A stretch of DNA of 64,000 bases, taken from positions 3,007,001 through 3,071,000 of the forward strand of contig SMMW01000555.1 in the NCBI GenBank assembly GCA_004794655.1, read 5' to 3'. Each line of letters begins with the position of its first letter. The stretch's first letter is position 1. Below are positions 13,189 through 24,119 of the stretch, one piece after another. A program made the position numbers and the translations under genes. Below the pieces are notes generated by a model, which saw nothing but the letters and a program-made list of their open reading frames with translations, did not search any database and was not told the DNA's origin. This DNA comes from Marisa cornuarietis (lineage: Eukaryota > Mollusca > Gastropoda > Architaenioglossa > Ampullariidae).

Positions 13189-13302
13189 TCACACAAACAC
13201 ACACGCACGTACACACACAAAAACACGTACACACACAAAAACACGTACACACAAACACACACACGTACACACTCACAAACACACACACACACAACAACAG
13301 CG
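13143..13302. repeat. Imperfect (CA)n tract with an ACACGTACAC sub-repeat
   Basis: A CA-rich tract is interrupted by aaaacacgtacacac phrases repeated at about 19-bp spacing near 13205-13260. It lies about 400 bp from the TG tract at 12673, so the two could pair as imperfect inverted repeats. Confidence 0.9.
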
Positions 13303-13309
13303 TATTGCT

Positions 13310-13675
13310 AAAGAATATCAAACTGCATCAGCTTTCGCAAGACAGCTGTGTTTCTAATTACTATCCACTGCAAGGCACCTGTGCTGCTAATCATTATCCA
13401 CTACAAGAGAGCTGCCGGGCTGGCGACGGTCCGCTGGGTTGCTAGGACAGTGAGCTGCGCGATGTTGAAATACTGCCATCATCAATAGATCCTGGCGGCA
13501 GTGCACACTGCCAGAGTGTGGAACAGTGGCGTACACCTGCTGCACGTGGAGAGAATACTTCATCTTCCTTCCCACTCCTCTCTCTTTATTTCTCTATTTC
13601 TTTTTTTCCATTCCCTGGCTTTCCCTTCTCTCCCGCCCTGTCCGCTCCCACCCCCCGACACTTCCAGTCGGTTTT
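13310..13675. other. Non-coding sequence with a pyrimidine-rich stretch
   Basis: Two diverged copies of a phrase like attatccactgcaag occur near 13360 and 13392. Positions 13560-13670 are C/T-rich. No gene was recognised. Confidence 0.5.
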
Positions 13676-13678
13676 CAC

Positions 13679-14250
13679 TCACTCACCTGTAGACGAGTCT
13701 ATCGTACACTCACATGTAAACGCATCTATCGTACACTCACTGTAGACGCGTCTGTCATATATTCACCTGTAGAAGCATCTATGGTACACTCACATGTAGA
13801 CACGTTTATCGTACACTCACCTGTAAACGCATATTTCATACACTCACCTGTAGACTCATCTATCATACACTCGCCTGTAGACGCATCTATCATACACTCA
13901 CCTGTAGACGCATCTATCATACACTCACCTGTAGACTCATCTATCATACACTCGCCTGTAGACGCATCTATCATACACTCACCTGTAGACGCATCTATCA
14001 TACACTCACCTGTAGACTCATCTATCATACACTCGCCTGTAGACGCATCTATCATACACTCACCTGTAGACGCATCTATCATACACTCACCTGTAGACTC
14101 ATCTATCATACACTCACCTGTAGACGCATCTATCATACACTCACCTGTAGACGCATCTATCACACACTCACCTGTAGACTCATCTATCATACACTCACCT
14201 GTAGACGCATCTTACATACACTCACCTGTAGACGCATCTATCGTACGCTA
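13679..14250 (+). repeat. 27-bp minisatellite with 81-bp higher-order repeat
   Basis: About 21 copies of a 27-bp unit with the core cacctgtagacgcatctat. In the centre and right part, copies alternate in threes: one with gactc then two with gacgc. This gives an 81-bp period over about five cycles. A second marker, tcgcctg instead of tcacctg, falls at 13871, 13952 and 14033, again 81 bp apart. The left flank (13679-13850) is diverged. Frames on both strands are open because 27 is a multiple of 3. Confidence 0.96.
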
Positions 14251-14710
14251 ATTTCCACTTCAAAAACAGAAGTGCGTGTGCACGTGCAGATGTCGAACGT
14301 CACGTGCCCAGGAGGACAATGCCGATCACGTGGCATCCAAGCGCGTGTCGCCTGATCACTGGGGTGCACAGCGCAGCATCGCAAAGCGCGTTCTGGTGCA
14401 TCCGACATCTACGGGTCAGTGGGAATTAGGCTCAGCTTCCTGCATCGAACCACCTTCAGCACGCAATGCTGCTACAACTGTTGCTACCACACGGAGAACG
14501 CTGGTGACACACGGCCCACACCACGAGTGGGCCCTCACCGCCCACCGACAAGTAGACAACGCACGTGTGGGCTGTCCTTGCCCATTCTGTATATCTAACA
14601 CAAAGTGTATCGAAGAATAGCGACAACTGAGAGATTTGCACATCACACACAGACGTGTCAAATAATATTCTCTGTAAAAAAAAAATATCCATTGCATAAA
14701 ACATAGACAA
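14251..14710. other. Non-coding sequence, no gene recognised
   Basis: GC-rich sequence with several CACGTG-like sites near 14277-14335 and no supported gene. Confidence 0.45.
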
Positions 14711-15135
14711 AATAATAATAGTCGCTACCAGTCCGAGGACGACTGTTTACTGGGTACTAGACGTACTACTTGTCACGCAGACCATTCAAAAGTAGTTACA
14801 AGAAGTACTTTTGAAACAGGTATGTTTTCGAGTTTGAGTTGAAGGGTAAGATAGAGGATTAGTGACTAACATTGTAGGAAACAATTCCAGATCTTAGGTT
14901 CATGGTAGGAAGTTGAACGGAATCCGGGTGATTCACGCTTGAAGCGGTGTAGAGACAGAAGACGACTGTCAATGGAAGAACGAATGGAACCAGGTGAATG
15001 TAATGAGAGAGAAGACTGGAAATGTGGTTAGGAGCTGCGCCAGGGATAAGATTAATTAAGGCAGAGACAAGCAAACTTGTATTTCAAGCGGCCACAAACA
15101 AGCACCCAGTGCAGCCTCGTCATAGGAGAAGTGTC
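14711..15135 (+). repeat. Interspersed repeat fragment of a molluscan-type non-coding element
   Basis: The stretch from an (AATA)n start through ggtatgttttcgagtttgag, ccagatcttaggttcatgg and gtcaatggaagaacgaatgg reads like the body of a dispersed element that I recall from mollusc genomes, often next to a TTTATATAGCGC head. No second full copy is in this window to prove it, and no coding capacity is seen. Confidence 0.4.
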
Positions 15136-15139
15136 AGAT

Positions 15140-17310
15140 TGGCGGTGGCGTGTTTTGAAAATAAATTTTCCATCAAAATATTGACATTTTCTGAAAAGGA
15201 GAGAGAGAGAGAGAGTGGCAGCCAGTTAAGACTGTTTTGTAATAGTCTAATCTAGACCGTATAGAGGATGTATAATATATCATAAAGTATTATATGTTTA
15301 GGTATGTGTACGTATAAAACACACAGAAAAATACTCAAAAGAGACAAATGATCAGTCTCCACGAACGCAAAATTTAATTCTTTGTATTCAGGTGATTAAG
15401 GTAAGGTTAATGTACAATCCCCCTTCCCACCTTCTCAGTAATAACAATTATCAACCTGAACTGTAGTGCACTTTGAAAGGAATATCATCACAACACAACA
15501 CTGCCTTCTGGGGGAAAGAAAACATTCGTCATTCTTGTGTTGAAAAACTACACCCAACACCCGACATTGCACTCCTAAGGATGAATATCTGTCGAGCTTC
15601 AAAAGAAATCAGCTTCAATATATATTTCAGACCTGACAGAAAACTGGCTCCTTGTCAAACGAACCGGAAGTTTCCATCAAAGCCACACTCCTTCTTAAAC
15701 TCAATAACATTTTAAACAAGTTGTAAATGTTTCATGGAACAGATACGTCAGTCACGTATATAAAAAAAAATTCATTCAGCGAAAACATAAAAATAGAATT
15801 CGATTGGTTAATTATTATTAAAAGATCGGTTCTTTTTCTCTTAGTGCAGCGATATCATTCGTAGTATTCATACTCCATCAAAACAACATGTTTTTGCTAC
15901 TCCATTCACCTCACACCCACACCCATGGTATTGTTCATCCATCTCTTTGTTTGGCATCAGTGGACCATCGACCATCTCCCACGACTGGTTGACGAGTACT
16001 TGTGTCGGGTACTACGAGGAACTGCTCCCAGACATGTTTCTGTTTGATCAGGGGGCAAATGTTCCAGGCCTGTTAAACACTCATTCGATTATGACCCTCG
16101 TGTAGCGGTCTGTGGGTACCACCATCTGAGAATGAATGAGTCATTCAGCTTTCACGATCCCCCCCCCCGTCCATCATGGCCGTGCACTCATGTGGACATT
16201 CGAAGACTGTTGCCTCGTCCTTTCACTGCAGTCGTGTGGACATTCCTCAGACTCACCTGTGTTACTGCGTCACGACTTTTTTTTAACCATCCTTCTTCAT
16301 TGCTTGGTCTGCTGACCTCCTACTCTTCCTGCCTAATTATTCCTCGTTTAATTTTGCCCTCAGATTTCCGATAAACTCTAATAAACAGGGAAACAATTAC
16401 GAGAGCCGGTTGCGATATCGAAAAGAAAAAAAACTTGAGCAGAAAATAAATTTCCTGTATGTTAAGTTTCGTGTCTCATTGTTTAATACACTCGTACACT
16501 GTCGTGTTACTGCACACAAAGCAATACACTGTATACACTGTATGTACTACGCCAGTCTGACATATAGCTTTTAATTCTTTCTATTTTTTTTTCTTTATCT
16601 CCCTCCTGTTTCTTTGTCTTTAATTTGCTGCGATCCAACGGCACTTTTTTAAAAGTTAAAATCAGTTTCAACGTGTTTGACTGTTTCAACGATCTTTGTT
16701 AACTGAATCGTTATCTTTCTATCTTTCTCATAATTGTTAAATGGAAATTTAATTTACCGCTTAAGAAGTCGTCTGTGTATAACAATGTATCTGTCGAGCT
16801 GTTATTATTCTATTTTTGTGGTCTGACATACATCAGGTTTGACAGCACAAATTGCCACAGAAATTAAAGGTCACGAACAGATTACTTCACGGTGTCCACA
16901 AATAACATTATCCATAAGCAAGTTACCCGATGATGAAATAATAAATAAATGAACGATCCTAATATAGGGGGGGGAATTTGATTTGTCAGCCCATAATGAT
17001 TGTATCAAAACATGTCAATCATATGATTGGTCAGCGAGATGTCAGAAGCAAGGAAAGGTTTATTTCGCCCCTGTTTTAAAAGAAAAGCATTAAAGCGAGC
17101 TGACTTTTGGAACAGACCTCCATCAGCTGAAAGCCCAACCGAAATATCACACATGTAGACCGTTAAAAACAGCACAAACAGTGAATCATACTCGTACACA
17201 CAATACTTCCTGTAATTTCAAGAGTCTAGTTTCTACAGGAAGCACAAATAATATATTAAGGAAATAGCAATTGAGACAATGAAGCTGTTAACGAACCACT
17301 CCTCTCAACG
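15140..17310. other. Non-coding sequence, no gene recognised
   Basis: AT-rich, with a GA run at 15199-15215 and a short poly-C run at 16160. The open frames are short and carry no recognisable domain. Confidence 0.5.
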
Positions 17311-17315
17311 CCTAA

Positions 17316-17368
17316 ACACACACACACACACACACACACAGATAGAGAGACAGATAGAGAGAGAGAGG
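17316..17368. repeat. (CA)n followed by (GATA/GA)n
   Basis: A CA tract (17316-17340) passes directly into gatagagagacagatagagag. Confidence 0.9.
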
Positions 17369-17404
17369 GTCAAGCGCTCACCAGTGCCGAGGTGTTTAAT
17401 AATC

Positions 17405-17703
17405 AAATCTTCTCGAATGCTTTAAGCCTTGGTGTGTGAAAAACGTGAAAACCACACCGACATCCGATGTAGGTAGAGGTAGAGTTTTGTAGCCTATATG
17501 CCGTGGATGTAAATGGTCCATCGTGTCTAGAGTACCACATAGGGAAGGTGGAATCCACCCGTCTTTTTCTCCCATGATAAATCAAGTTTCCTTTTCCTGA
17601 ACCCAGTGGGGTTGGGGAGGCGGGATTCTCCAGTCACAGACTTTGAGCCATCCGCCGTCTGTTCGTCAGTGGAGCGTTTCATCCACTAAGCCACGCTCCC
17701 TCG
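17405..17703 (-). mobile_element. tRNA-headed SINE-like element
   Basis: Read on the minus strand, it starts gagcgtggcttagtggatga, a pol III A-box with a D-stem-like pairing (GAGCGT with ACGCTC). About 45 bases on comes tggagaatcccgcc, a B-box-like segment. The remainder down to about 17405 is a unique body. It lacks a full tRNA fold. Boundaries are approximate. Confidence 0.55.
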
Positions 17704-17935
17704 TCCACGACATCTGATAGAACGGCATCAATAGAGATTTTCCCAGCTTTGTTATCCCTAGAGAACTTCCTAGCTCTCTCTTTCTTTTTTATCTTTATCT
17801 CTCCTCTTCTGTTTCTTTGTCTTTTTTTCTGGGCGATCTTTCTCTCTGGCTCTTTTTTTCTCTTTTCGCTCTTCTTACCACTCCCTACCTCTATCCTTGC
17901 CTCGCCATGTCTCATCCTCTCTTCACTTTTCTCTC

Positions 17936-17952
17936 TCACACACACATACACA

Positions 17953-18006
<54 letters not shown>
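17936..18006. repeat. (CA)n microsatellite with CT-rich flank
   Basis: CA dinucleotides broken by short ctctct stretches, followed by about 23 pure CA units. The C/T-rich flank begins near 17770. Confidence 0.93.
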
Positions 18007-18008
<2 letters not shown>

Positions 18009-18009
18009 T

Positions 18010-18560
18010 CACCTCGCCGTCGCTTACCTATTACTAGGGACTTCTTGAATGTCAAACATTTCTCTGTTTCTCTACTCGGTTGTTGTGTCTCTCTTGGTAA
18101 CAATACCTCATTGTAGTTTGGGAAGAAACTGGATGAACCTGTGAGACGGGAAGATATTTATTTCGATTTTATTCTGACTTTCGCCACGTCAAGTCAGCCT
18201 ACAGAAAGTGGCGAGTGCACAGTTAAACACAGACGGTCTTGCAGTAACCCACACTTGGGAAGGAGGAGGGGTTGGGAGGATGATCAAAACTTTTCTTCCT
18301 CAGTCGAAACGTCGGTCGCTCAAAACTGTACCTGTGCTCCGATCAAAAGTCTTAGGCGCAGGAAGCCAGGGTCGTGGACAAACTGAGTCGACACATTACA
18401 CAAAGCAACACCGAGAGTTTGAAAGCTTCGCACTGGCATAAATGAAGTAATTTTTTCCTTCTGAAGGCTTCTACCACACTGCACCCGGGGTGTTCAACGC
18501 ATACTTCTGACCCCTTCTGTATCAACACGCAGTGATCAAAGTTGCAGGCCATGACCAGCT
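18010..18560. other. Non-coding sequence, no gene recognised
   Basis: Only short open frames of no known family were seen. Confidence 0.5.
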
Positions 18561-18569
18561 TATTACAGG

Positions 18570-19545
18570 GTAATGCCTGTAATGTCGCTGTAATGTCACA
18601 AGAGTGCGCTTGTAATTGAGCTGTAATATTACAGTGTTGTGTCTGTAATGTCGCTGTAATGTTACAGTGTTGTGTCTGTGATGTCGCTGTAATGTTACAG
18701 TGTTGTGTCTGTGATGTCGCTGTAATGTTACAGTGTTGTGTCTGTGATGTCGCTGTAATGTTACAGTGTTGTGTCTGTAATGTCGCTTTTATGTTACAGT
18801 GTTGTGTCTGTGATGTCGCTGTAATGTTACAGTGTTGTGTCTGTGATGTCGCTGTAATGTTACAGTGTTGTGTCTGTGATGTCGCTGTAATGTTACAGTG
18901 TTGTGTCTGTAATGTCGCTGTAATGTTACAGTGTTGTGTCTGTGATGTCGCTGTAATGTTACAGTGTTGTGTCTGTGATGTCGCTGTAATGTTACAGTGT
19001 TGTGTCTGTGATGTCGCTGTAATGTTACAGGGTTGTGTATGTAATAGAGTTGTAAATTACAGGGTTGTGTCTGTAATGGGGCTGTAATGTTATAGGGCTG
19101 TGCCTGTAATGGATCCGTACTGTTACAGGGTAGTGTCTATAATGAAGCCGTAATGTTACAAGGTTGTGTCTGTAGTGGATCCGTAATCAGTGGCGTAGTG
19201 AGATGCTCGGCTTTTTTTGGGGGGTGGGTGGGGGGGGGCAGCTCCATACTGACAATGAATGACATTCATATTCTTGCCTTCCCAGCATCTTTTATGGGGG
19301 GCGGCTGCCCCCTTGCCTCCCCCATCGGTTCCTACGCCACTGCGGAATGTTACAAGGTTGTGTCTGCAATGGAGTTGTAATGGTACAGCGTTGTGCCTGT
19401 AATGGAACTGTTATGCTACAGCGTTGTGTTTGTACTGGAGTTGTAATGTTACAGTGTTGTGGTTGTAATAGAGCTGAAATGTTACAGGGTTGTGTCTGTA
19501 ATGGAGTTGTAATGTTACTGGCTGTGCCTGTAATGGAGTTGACGA
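18570..19545 (+). repeat. 33-bp minisatellite with 132-bp higher-order repeat
   Basis: The unit contains ctgtaatgttacag (an imperfect palindrome: CTGTAA, TG, TTACAG), then tgttgtgtctgtgatgtcg. The central part (about 18640-19030) is nearly uniform. Every fourth copy has gtaatg instead of gtgatg, giving a 132-bp cycle for about three cycles. Both flanks are diverged copies. The array is split at 19188-19342 by a small transposon. The 142-codon open frame is a product of the 33-bp period. Confidence 0.95.
19188..19342. mobile_element. MITE-like element inserted in the 33-bp minisatellite
   Basis: An 11-bp perfect terminal inverted repeat, cagtggcgtag at 19188-19198 and ctacgccactg at 19332-19342, bounds 155 bp that interrupt the array. 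The flanks are cgtaat (19182-19187) and cggaat (19343-19348), a likely 6-bp target duplication with one mismatch. Removing the insert and one flank restores the repeat phrase ccgtaatgttacaagg. The inside is G/C-run-rich and has no frame for a transposase. The CAGTGGCG end resembles hAT-like non-autonomous elements, although hAT duplications are normally 8 bp. Confidence 0.82.
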
Positions 19546-19549
19546 TGGT

Positions 19550-20960
19550 GATCCTGATGATGGTGGTGATGCGGGACGTCATCCTGTGAAATCCCTCTCT
19601 TGCTGTGCTGCGAGTTCTTTGTACACGACAGGTATTTGTGTAGATGACATCTCTTGATTTGAGTGGCTTTTTGTGAATACACCTACGGCTTTATAAGCTT
19701 AGACGCCATTAGCTGACATCACAGCTCAGAGAATCGCTCACAAGGTGAGCGGCGTCCAGCCATTGGTGTCTGGCTTGTTCTACTTTTAACCCGATGTTGC
19801 AATGGAGGAATGGATCCCGGCAGGGGAGGGGGAAGGTTTACGACGATGAGATTTCCAACTTTACGAAAAAATGCCTCTCTTCTTACCAGTGGAGACAAAC
19901 TGCAGGTATCGTAAGGGACCACTATTTTTCATGTCACGTGGCTGACACCAGTTCCGGTTTAATTCGCAAAAAAGTTGTTCGGAAAATGAACTCCTTTTCC
20001 TACATCGCCGTGTGCTCTCTCGCTCTCCCTCCCTGTATTTCTGTCGCTGTCTCCTGCTCTTTCTCTCACGCTTCCTCTCTTTCTTTTTATCTCTGTCTCG
20101 CTTGAAAAAAATGGGAAATTTTAGATTTACCAATAAAAATATTTCGCCAACTCTGTGTTCTTGACATGTACTCAGTCGGCAAGGGACATCTCGTCAGTGT
20201 ATTTCCTATGTATTGACTGAAATGTGAATTAAAACTCCTTTTTGTTTTAAAGACAACGTCCAACAAACGACCCGGATGCCTACAGAAGTCCAGGGAAAAG
20301 AACTTCTGTTGATTCAACTGTAGATTCTCCCTCAAGCAATCGAATACAAGGAAAAAAAATCAACCAAAAACCCCCGAACAGACATAATTATGTAATACAT
20401 TTCCCCGATGACCTTTCCTACGCGTGGTTTCTAAATCTAAACAACTTTTTTTCCCTTTAAATTCAGCAACGATTTCCGCAGCCTTAACAACCCAAATCAA
20501 TTAAATTAAGCGTCCTTGGTGCGTGCTTGGAAACTGATTATTTCCATTTTCTCAGGGGCAGTAGAAAGCACGGGCGTATCTAACGAACTTTTTCTTTTTT
20601 ATAAAAAAAAAATGAATCATAACATCAGAAGCCTCTTCCCTTATGGATATGTTTATGTGTTTGAAGTTCCTTTGATGATAACAGGCCAGATTTCGAGATT
20701 GATCAGCGATCACATTTGACGTGAACCTTTTCACCCTCGACCCTTGTCTAAGCGAGCTCTTTATCGCCATATTTCCTTCTCTTCAGGCTTCTGTGGATCG
20801 TGGCGAGAGGAGTCTTAAAATATTATTTCCAGCGTTGGGCTGGTGTTAATGTGCAAACTGTGAATCTGTTTATCGGGGCTACCCCGTGAAACATGGTATG
20901 TGCTGTACACGACACGCAACTCGTGCATAAAGAACAAATAATATATTATGTATGGTGTAA
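19550..20960. other. Non-coding sequence, no gene recognised
   Basis: Pyrimidine-rich near 20015-20100. No gene or repeat family was identified. Confidence 0.5.
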
Positions 20961-20970
20961 GCTATAGAAC

Positions 20971-21195
<225 letters not shown>

Positions 21196-21199
21196 GTAC

Positions 21200-21620
21200 A
21201 GACATTTATCCTTTAGAAATCAACAATGATCGAGGAAAAATACCATTAGCGACTCTCTAGAAAGAAAGAAAACTGAGAAACATATGAAGGAATCCCAGGT
21301 TTCATGTCTACAATCAATACTCTATCTTTCTATAATGTTGTTGGCCTCAAATGTCCATATAACAAAGTGCATTGCTGTTCGTCTGTTGCAAAAAGGTGGT
21401 GACAGTTGTCGCAATGTTTTGTGAAGTGTTATTAACTGTTTGTCAGGGAAGCTGACATGTCCCGCCACCTGTGCGCAGGTAATAGCGATTCACCTTCAGA
21501 GACCAACAGCTTGACGATAGGGGGGGGGGATGCTCGCGCCAAACGCCGGTCCTCTTGTCCTCAGTCACGTTCCTTAAATTGTAATTTTTCATGTGCGGTG
21601 GAATGCATGATGCTGTGCGT

Positions 21621-21658
<38 letters not shown>

Positions 21659-22230
21659 TTGTCTGCTTGTCTTGTTATCAGTTAATATTTTAAAGTCAAA
21701 TTAACTCGTGTAAAGTGCATTCACTGGGACCCTGGTCATCCAAATGCTTGCTGCGCTTTGCATGATGCTGAACGCTCGTCATCACTATAGGCGGGGGGTG
21801 GGGGGAGAGGGAGGACGTATGGTGGTGGTACTCTCTCCTGTCTCCATACTTCACAGTATGTCCATGTTCCTCTCCCACCACCAGCCTCCTGTGCAGTTGT
21901 CACGCCTGGTATATGCTGATAATTTGTCGCGATATGGCATTTGTAGCAACTGTTGACATGTCGCCAGCTTCCGGTGGACTGTGCCAGATTGTTCTAAACG
22001 CATTACAAAGTAAATACTATAGTTTTTTCTGACGTGGTATCGGTTCGTTTGATCAGCACAACGGACATGGCTGTCAAACCAAGAGGTAACTAAAGCACCG
22101 AGAGAGAGAGAGAGAGGGGGTGGAAAGAGAGATGAATGATAAGTGCCGGGGGAGGCGGTGGGTGGGTTGTAGGCGTGTGTTGTTTCGGGTGATGGTGATG
22201 CTGTGAGAAGGATCAAAGACAAGTTAAATG
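21200..22230. other. Non-coding sequence with a (CA)n and a (GA)n tract
   Basis: Contains (CA)n at 21622-21656 and GA repeats at 22101-22118. No gene was recognised. Confidence 0.6.
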
Positions 22231-22239
22231 CCCATGCAT

Positions 22240-22600
22240 ATCATGCTACTAACGCGTCACGCTGTCACTGCAGTGTCTCCGCGCGTCACATGTTACATTA
22301 CGAGGTTGGCTTTGTGCGCCGTGGTGTGTGACGACACTTTGCGTCACGGCAATGCTCGTAGGCCACGTTACGTCATGGGGCTGGGTGCGTGTGGCGCTTG
22401 TAGTGCCACGCTTGCATGTCACACTACGTCACGGCTCTAGTACGTCACAATAGGTCGTGACATTTGTGTGTCATGCTACGTCACGGCTCTAGTATGTCAC
22501 ACTGTGTCGTGGCGCTCGTGTGTCCCGCTACGTCACGGCTCTAGTATGTCACACTATGTCTGGGCGCTCATGTGTCACGCTACCTCACGGCGCTGGAATT
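22240..22600 (+). repeat. 52-bp minisatellite carrying repeated TACGTCA (CRE-like) sites
   Basis: Three good copies begin ctacgtcacggctctagta near 22424, 22476 and 22528, exactly 52 bp apart. A fourth, diverged copy (ctacctcacggcgctgg) begins near 22580. More diverged, gtcac-rich copies extend left to about 22240. TACGTCA occurs at 22425, 22441, 22477 and 22529, and TTACGTCA at 22368. Confidence 0.88.
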
Positions 22601-22789
22601 TCGTGTTTACCTTACACACTGCAGCCCGAGAGACATGGGACATCAATGGATCCCATTCATCCTTGGCAAGTCTGGGAAGTGAGTTAGAGGTGGTAGGGGG
22701 GAGGTGGAGGCATTGGTTCAAGAATGCTGAGTTTGCACATCTTGTTTGCTCTCCCACCCCATTCTTTCCCCTTCCACCCCAGCCCCTTT

Positions 22790-22960
22790 AACTCCTCGGT
22801 CGTCTGGTTCCGCAAGCGGCGGCATATTGCGCTGCACGCGCGCCATCTTGTAGATTGTTCCGGTGATTAGAGTGATTGACAAAATATCAACTGAGCCACT
22901 TAAGGTAATCAGTTTCATGACCGCCATTATGATCGCCATGCCACCGGGGAGTACGAGACG
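22790..22960. promoter_or_regulatory. Candidate regulatory block (YY1-like, Pbx/Meis-like motifs)
   Basis: Non-repetitive CpG-containing sequence carries GCCATCTTG (22842-22850, YY1 core), two more GCCAT cores (22923, 22935) and TGATTGACA (22873-22881, close to a Pbx/Meis joint site). Motif presence alone is weak; no adjacent gene was found. Confidence 0.27.
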
Positions 22961-22964
22961 CGTG

Positions 22965-23460
22965 CTAGCCAGGCTAAGGACCGTGCGCAAAGCGGGCTAA
23001 GTACGGTGTGCACAACCGTCTCTCCTCCCAGCCGATGTCGATTCCTATAATTTTGTGACCCTCTTCCTGCTATTTTCCTCATTTTTTAAAAAAAGTATTT
23101 GTCCCCGACCATGGTTCTGTTCCCACTATCCTTCCCAAAAATAGCCCTTTGCGTTTCACTTGAACCTTATTCATCGGTATACTCTGCACGAGTCCTTCCC
23201 CGGACACACGGAGGAAAGAAAGACACGAAAACAAAAGCTCTGTGGATCAAGTTAAGAGGCCAAGGACATTTTAGGAGGGAACTTCAGGGATCATAATTCC
23301 ATCAGAGTTATCGATCCTGGCCACTTTGTCATCAAAAGGTTCCGGCTGCTCTGCCTCTCGCGTCAGGAGAGCTTGCAGCGCCAGAAACCATGCGCCTACA
23401 GACGTCATAACGGGCAGGCACGCGACAAGCATCATGGGAAGGGTTCGCAGCCGACGGATC
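22965..23460. other. Non-coding sequence, no gene recognised
   Basis: Nothing further could be supported. Confidence 0.5.
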
Positions 23461-23470
23461 GACGATCTAT

Positions 23471-23471
<1 letters not shown>

Positions 23472-23504
<33 letters not shown>

Positions 23505-23536
23505 TGTGAAAAGGAGATATATATATATATATATAT
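23472..23536. repeat. (TG)n and (TA)n microsatellites
   Basis: TG units at 23472-23503, a short spacer, then (AT)n at 23517-23536. Confidence 0.93.
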
Positions 23537-23629
23537 TAAGTTTTTATGTGCCATGTGTGCGACTTTTTAATCCCGAGTACATCTCTGTTGAATGAGGCGT
23601 AATGAAGAAGACAGATCCCAATGGCGCCG

Positions 23630-23800
23630 ATATGATGGGTGAGATCGTGACGTCTTGGACTGAGATTGTGATACTTTTAACTAACATCGTGATTTCTTTC
23701 AGTTTTTTTTTTTTTTTTTTTTTACTGAGACCCTGACTGAGATCTAGTGGCTGAAATCCTGTTGGTTCCGAGACCCTGATGGCTCTGATTGAGTCACTGA
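23630..23800 (+). repeat. Decayed short tandem repeat with poly-T tract
   Basis: Loose repeats of a phrase like gactgagatcgtgat occur on both sides of a 21-base T run (23703-23723). Copies are too diverged for an exact period. Confidence 0.4.
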
Positions 23801-23894
23801 CATTTTCATAAATATGAGGATCTTCTCAAGACCATCAGAGGAAAACGCGTTGAGTAATTTACAGGTCATTCTTGGGTGCGGAGAACTCTCTTGT

Positions 23895-24110
23895 CTACGT
23901 CTCACATAAACTCTCATGTGTATGTGTCACATAAACTCTCATCTCTATATGTCTCAAATAAACTCTCATGACTGTCTCGTAAATTCTCATGTCTACGTCT
24001 CACATAAACTCTCATGTCTATATGTTTCACATAAACTTTCAGGGAAACATGTGAGCTTATGTGAGACCTGTACAAATGAGAGTTTATGTGAAACATATAG
24101 ACATGAGAGC
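23895..24110. repeat. Minisatellite of about 33 bp ending in an inverted copy (hairpin)
   Basis: Several diverged direct copies contain cacataaactctcatg. The last direct copy (24009-24037) and a copy in opposite orientation (24081-24109) form a perfect 29-bp inverted repeat with a 43-bp loop. The loop itself carries part of another inverted copy (cttatgtgagac). Confidence 0.88.
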
Positions 24111-24119
24111 TAAAATGGC

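Noticed and set aside
13526..14251. 241-codon plus-strand frame (HSPVDASII repeats) and its 154-codon minus-strand partner
   Set aside because: The 27-bp period keeps every stop-free frame open. Both strands are equally open and there is no non-repeat conserved part.
18659..19087. Cys-rich repeat frame (MLQCCVCDVAV units) resembling a secreted Cys-rich protein
   Set aside because: The 33-bp minisatellite explains it fully; no signal peptide, and no non-repeat coding part.
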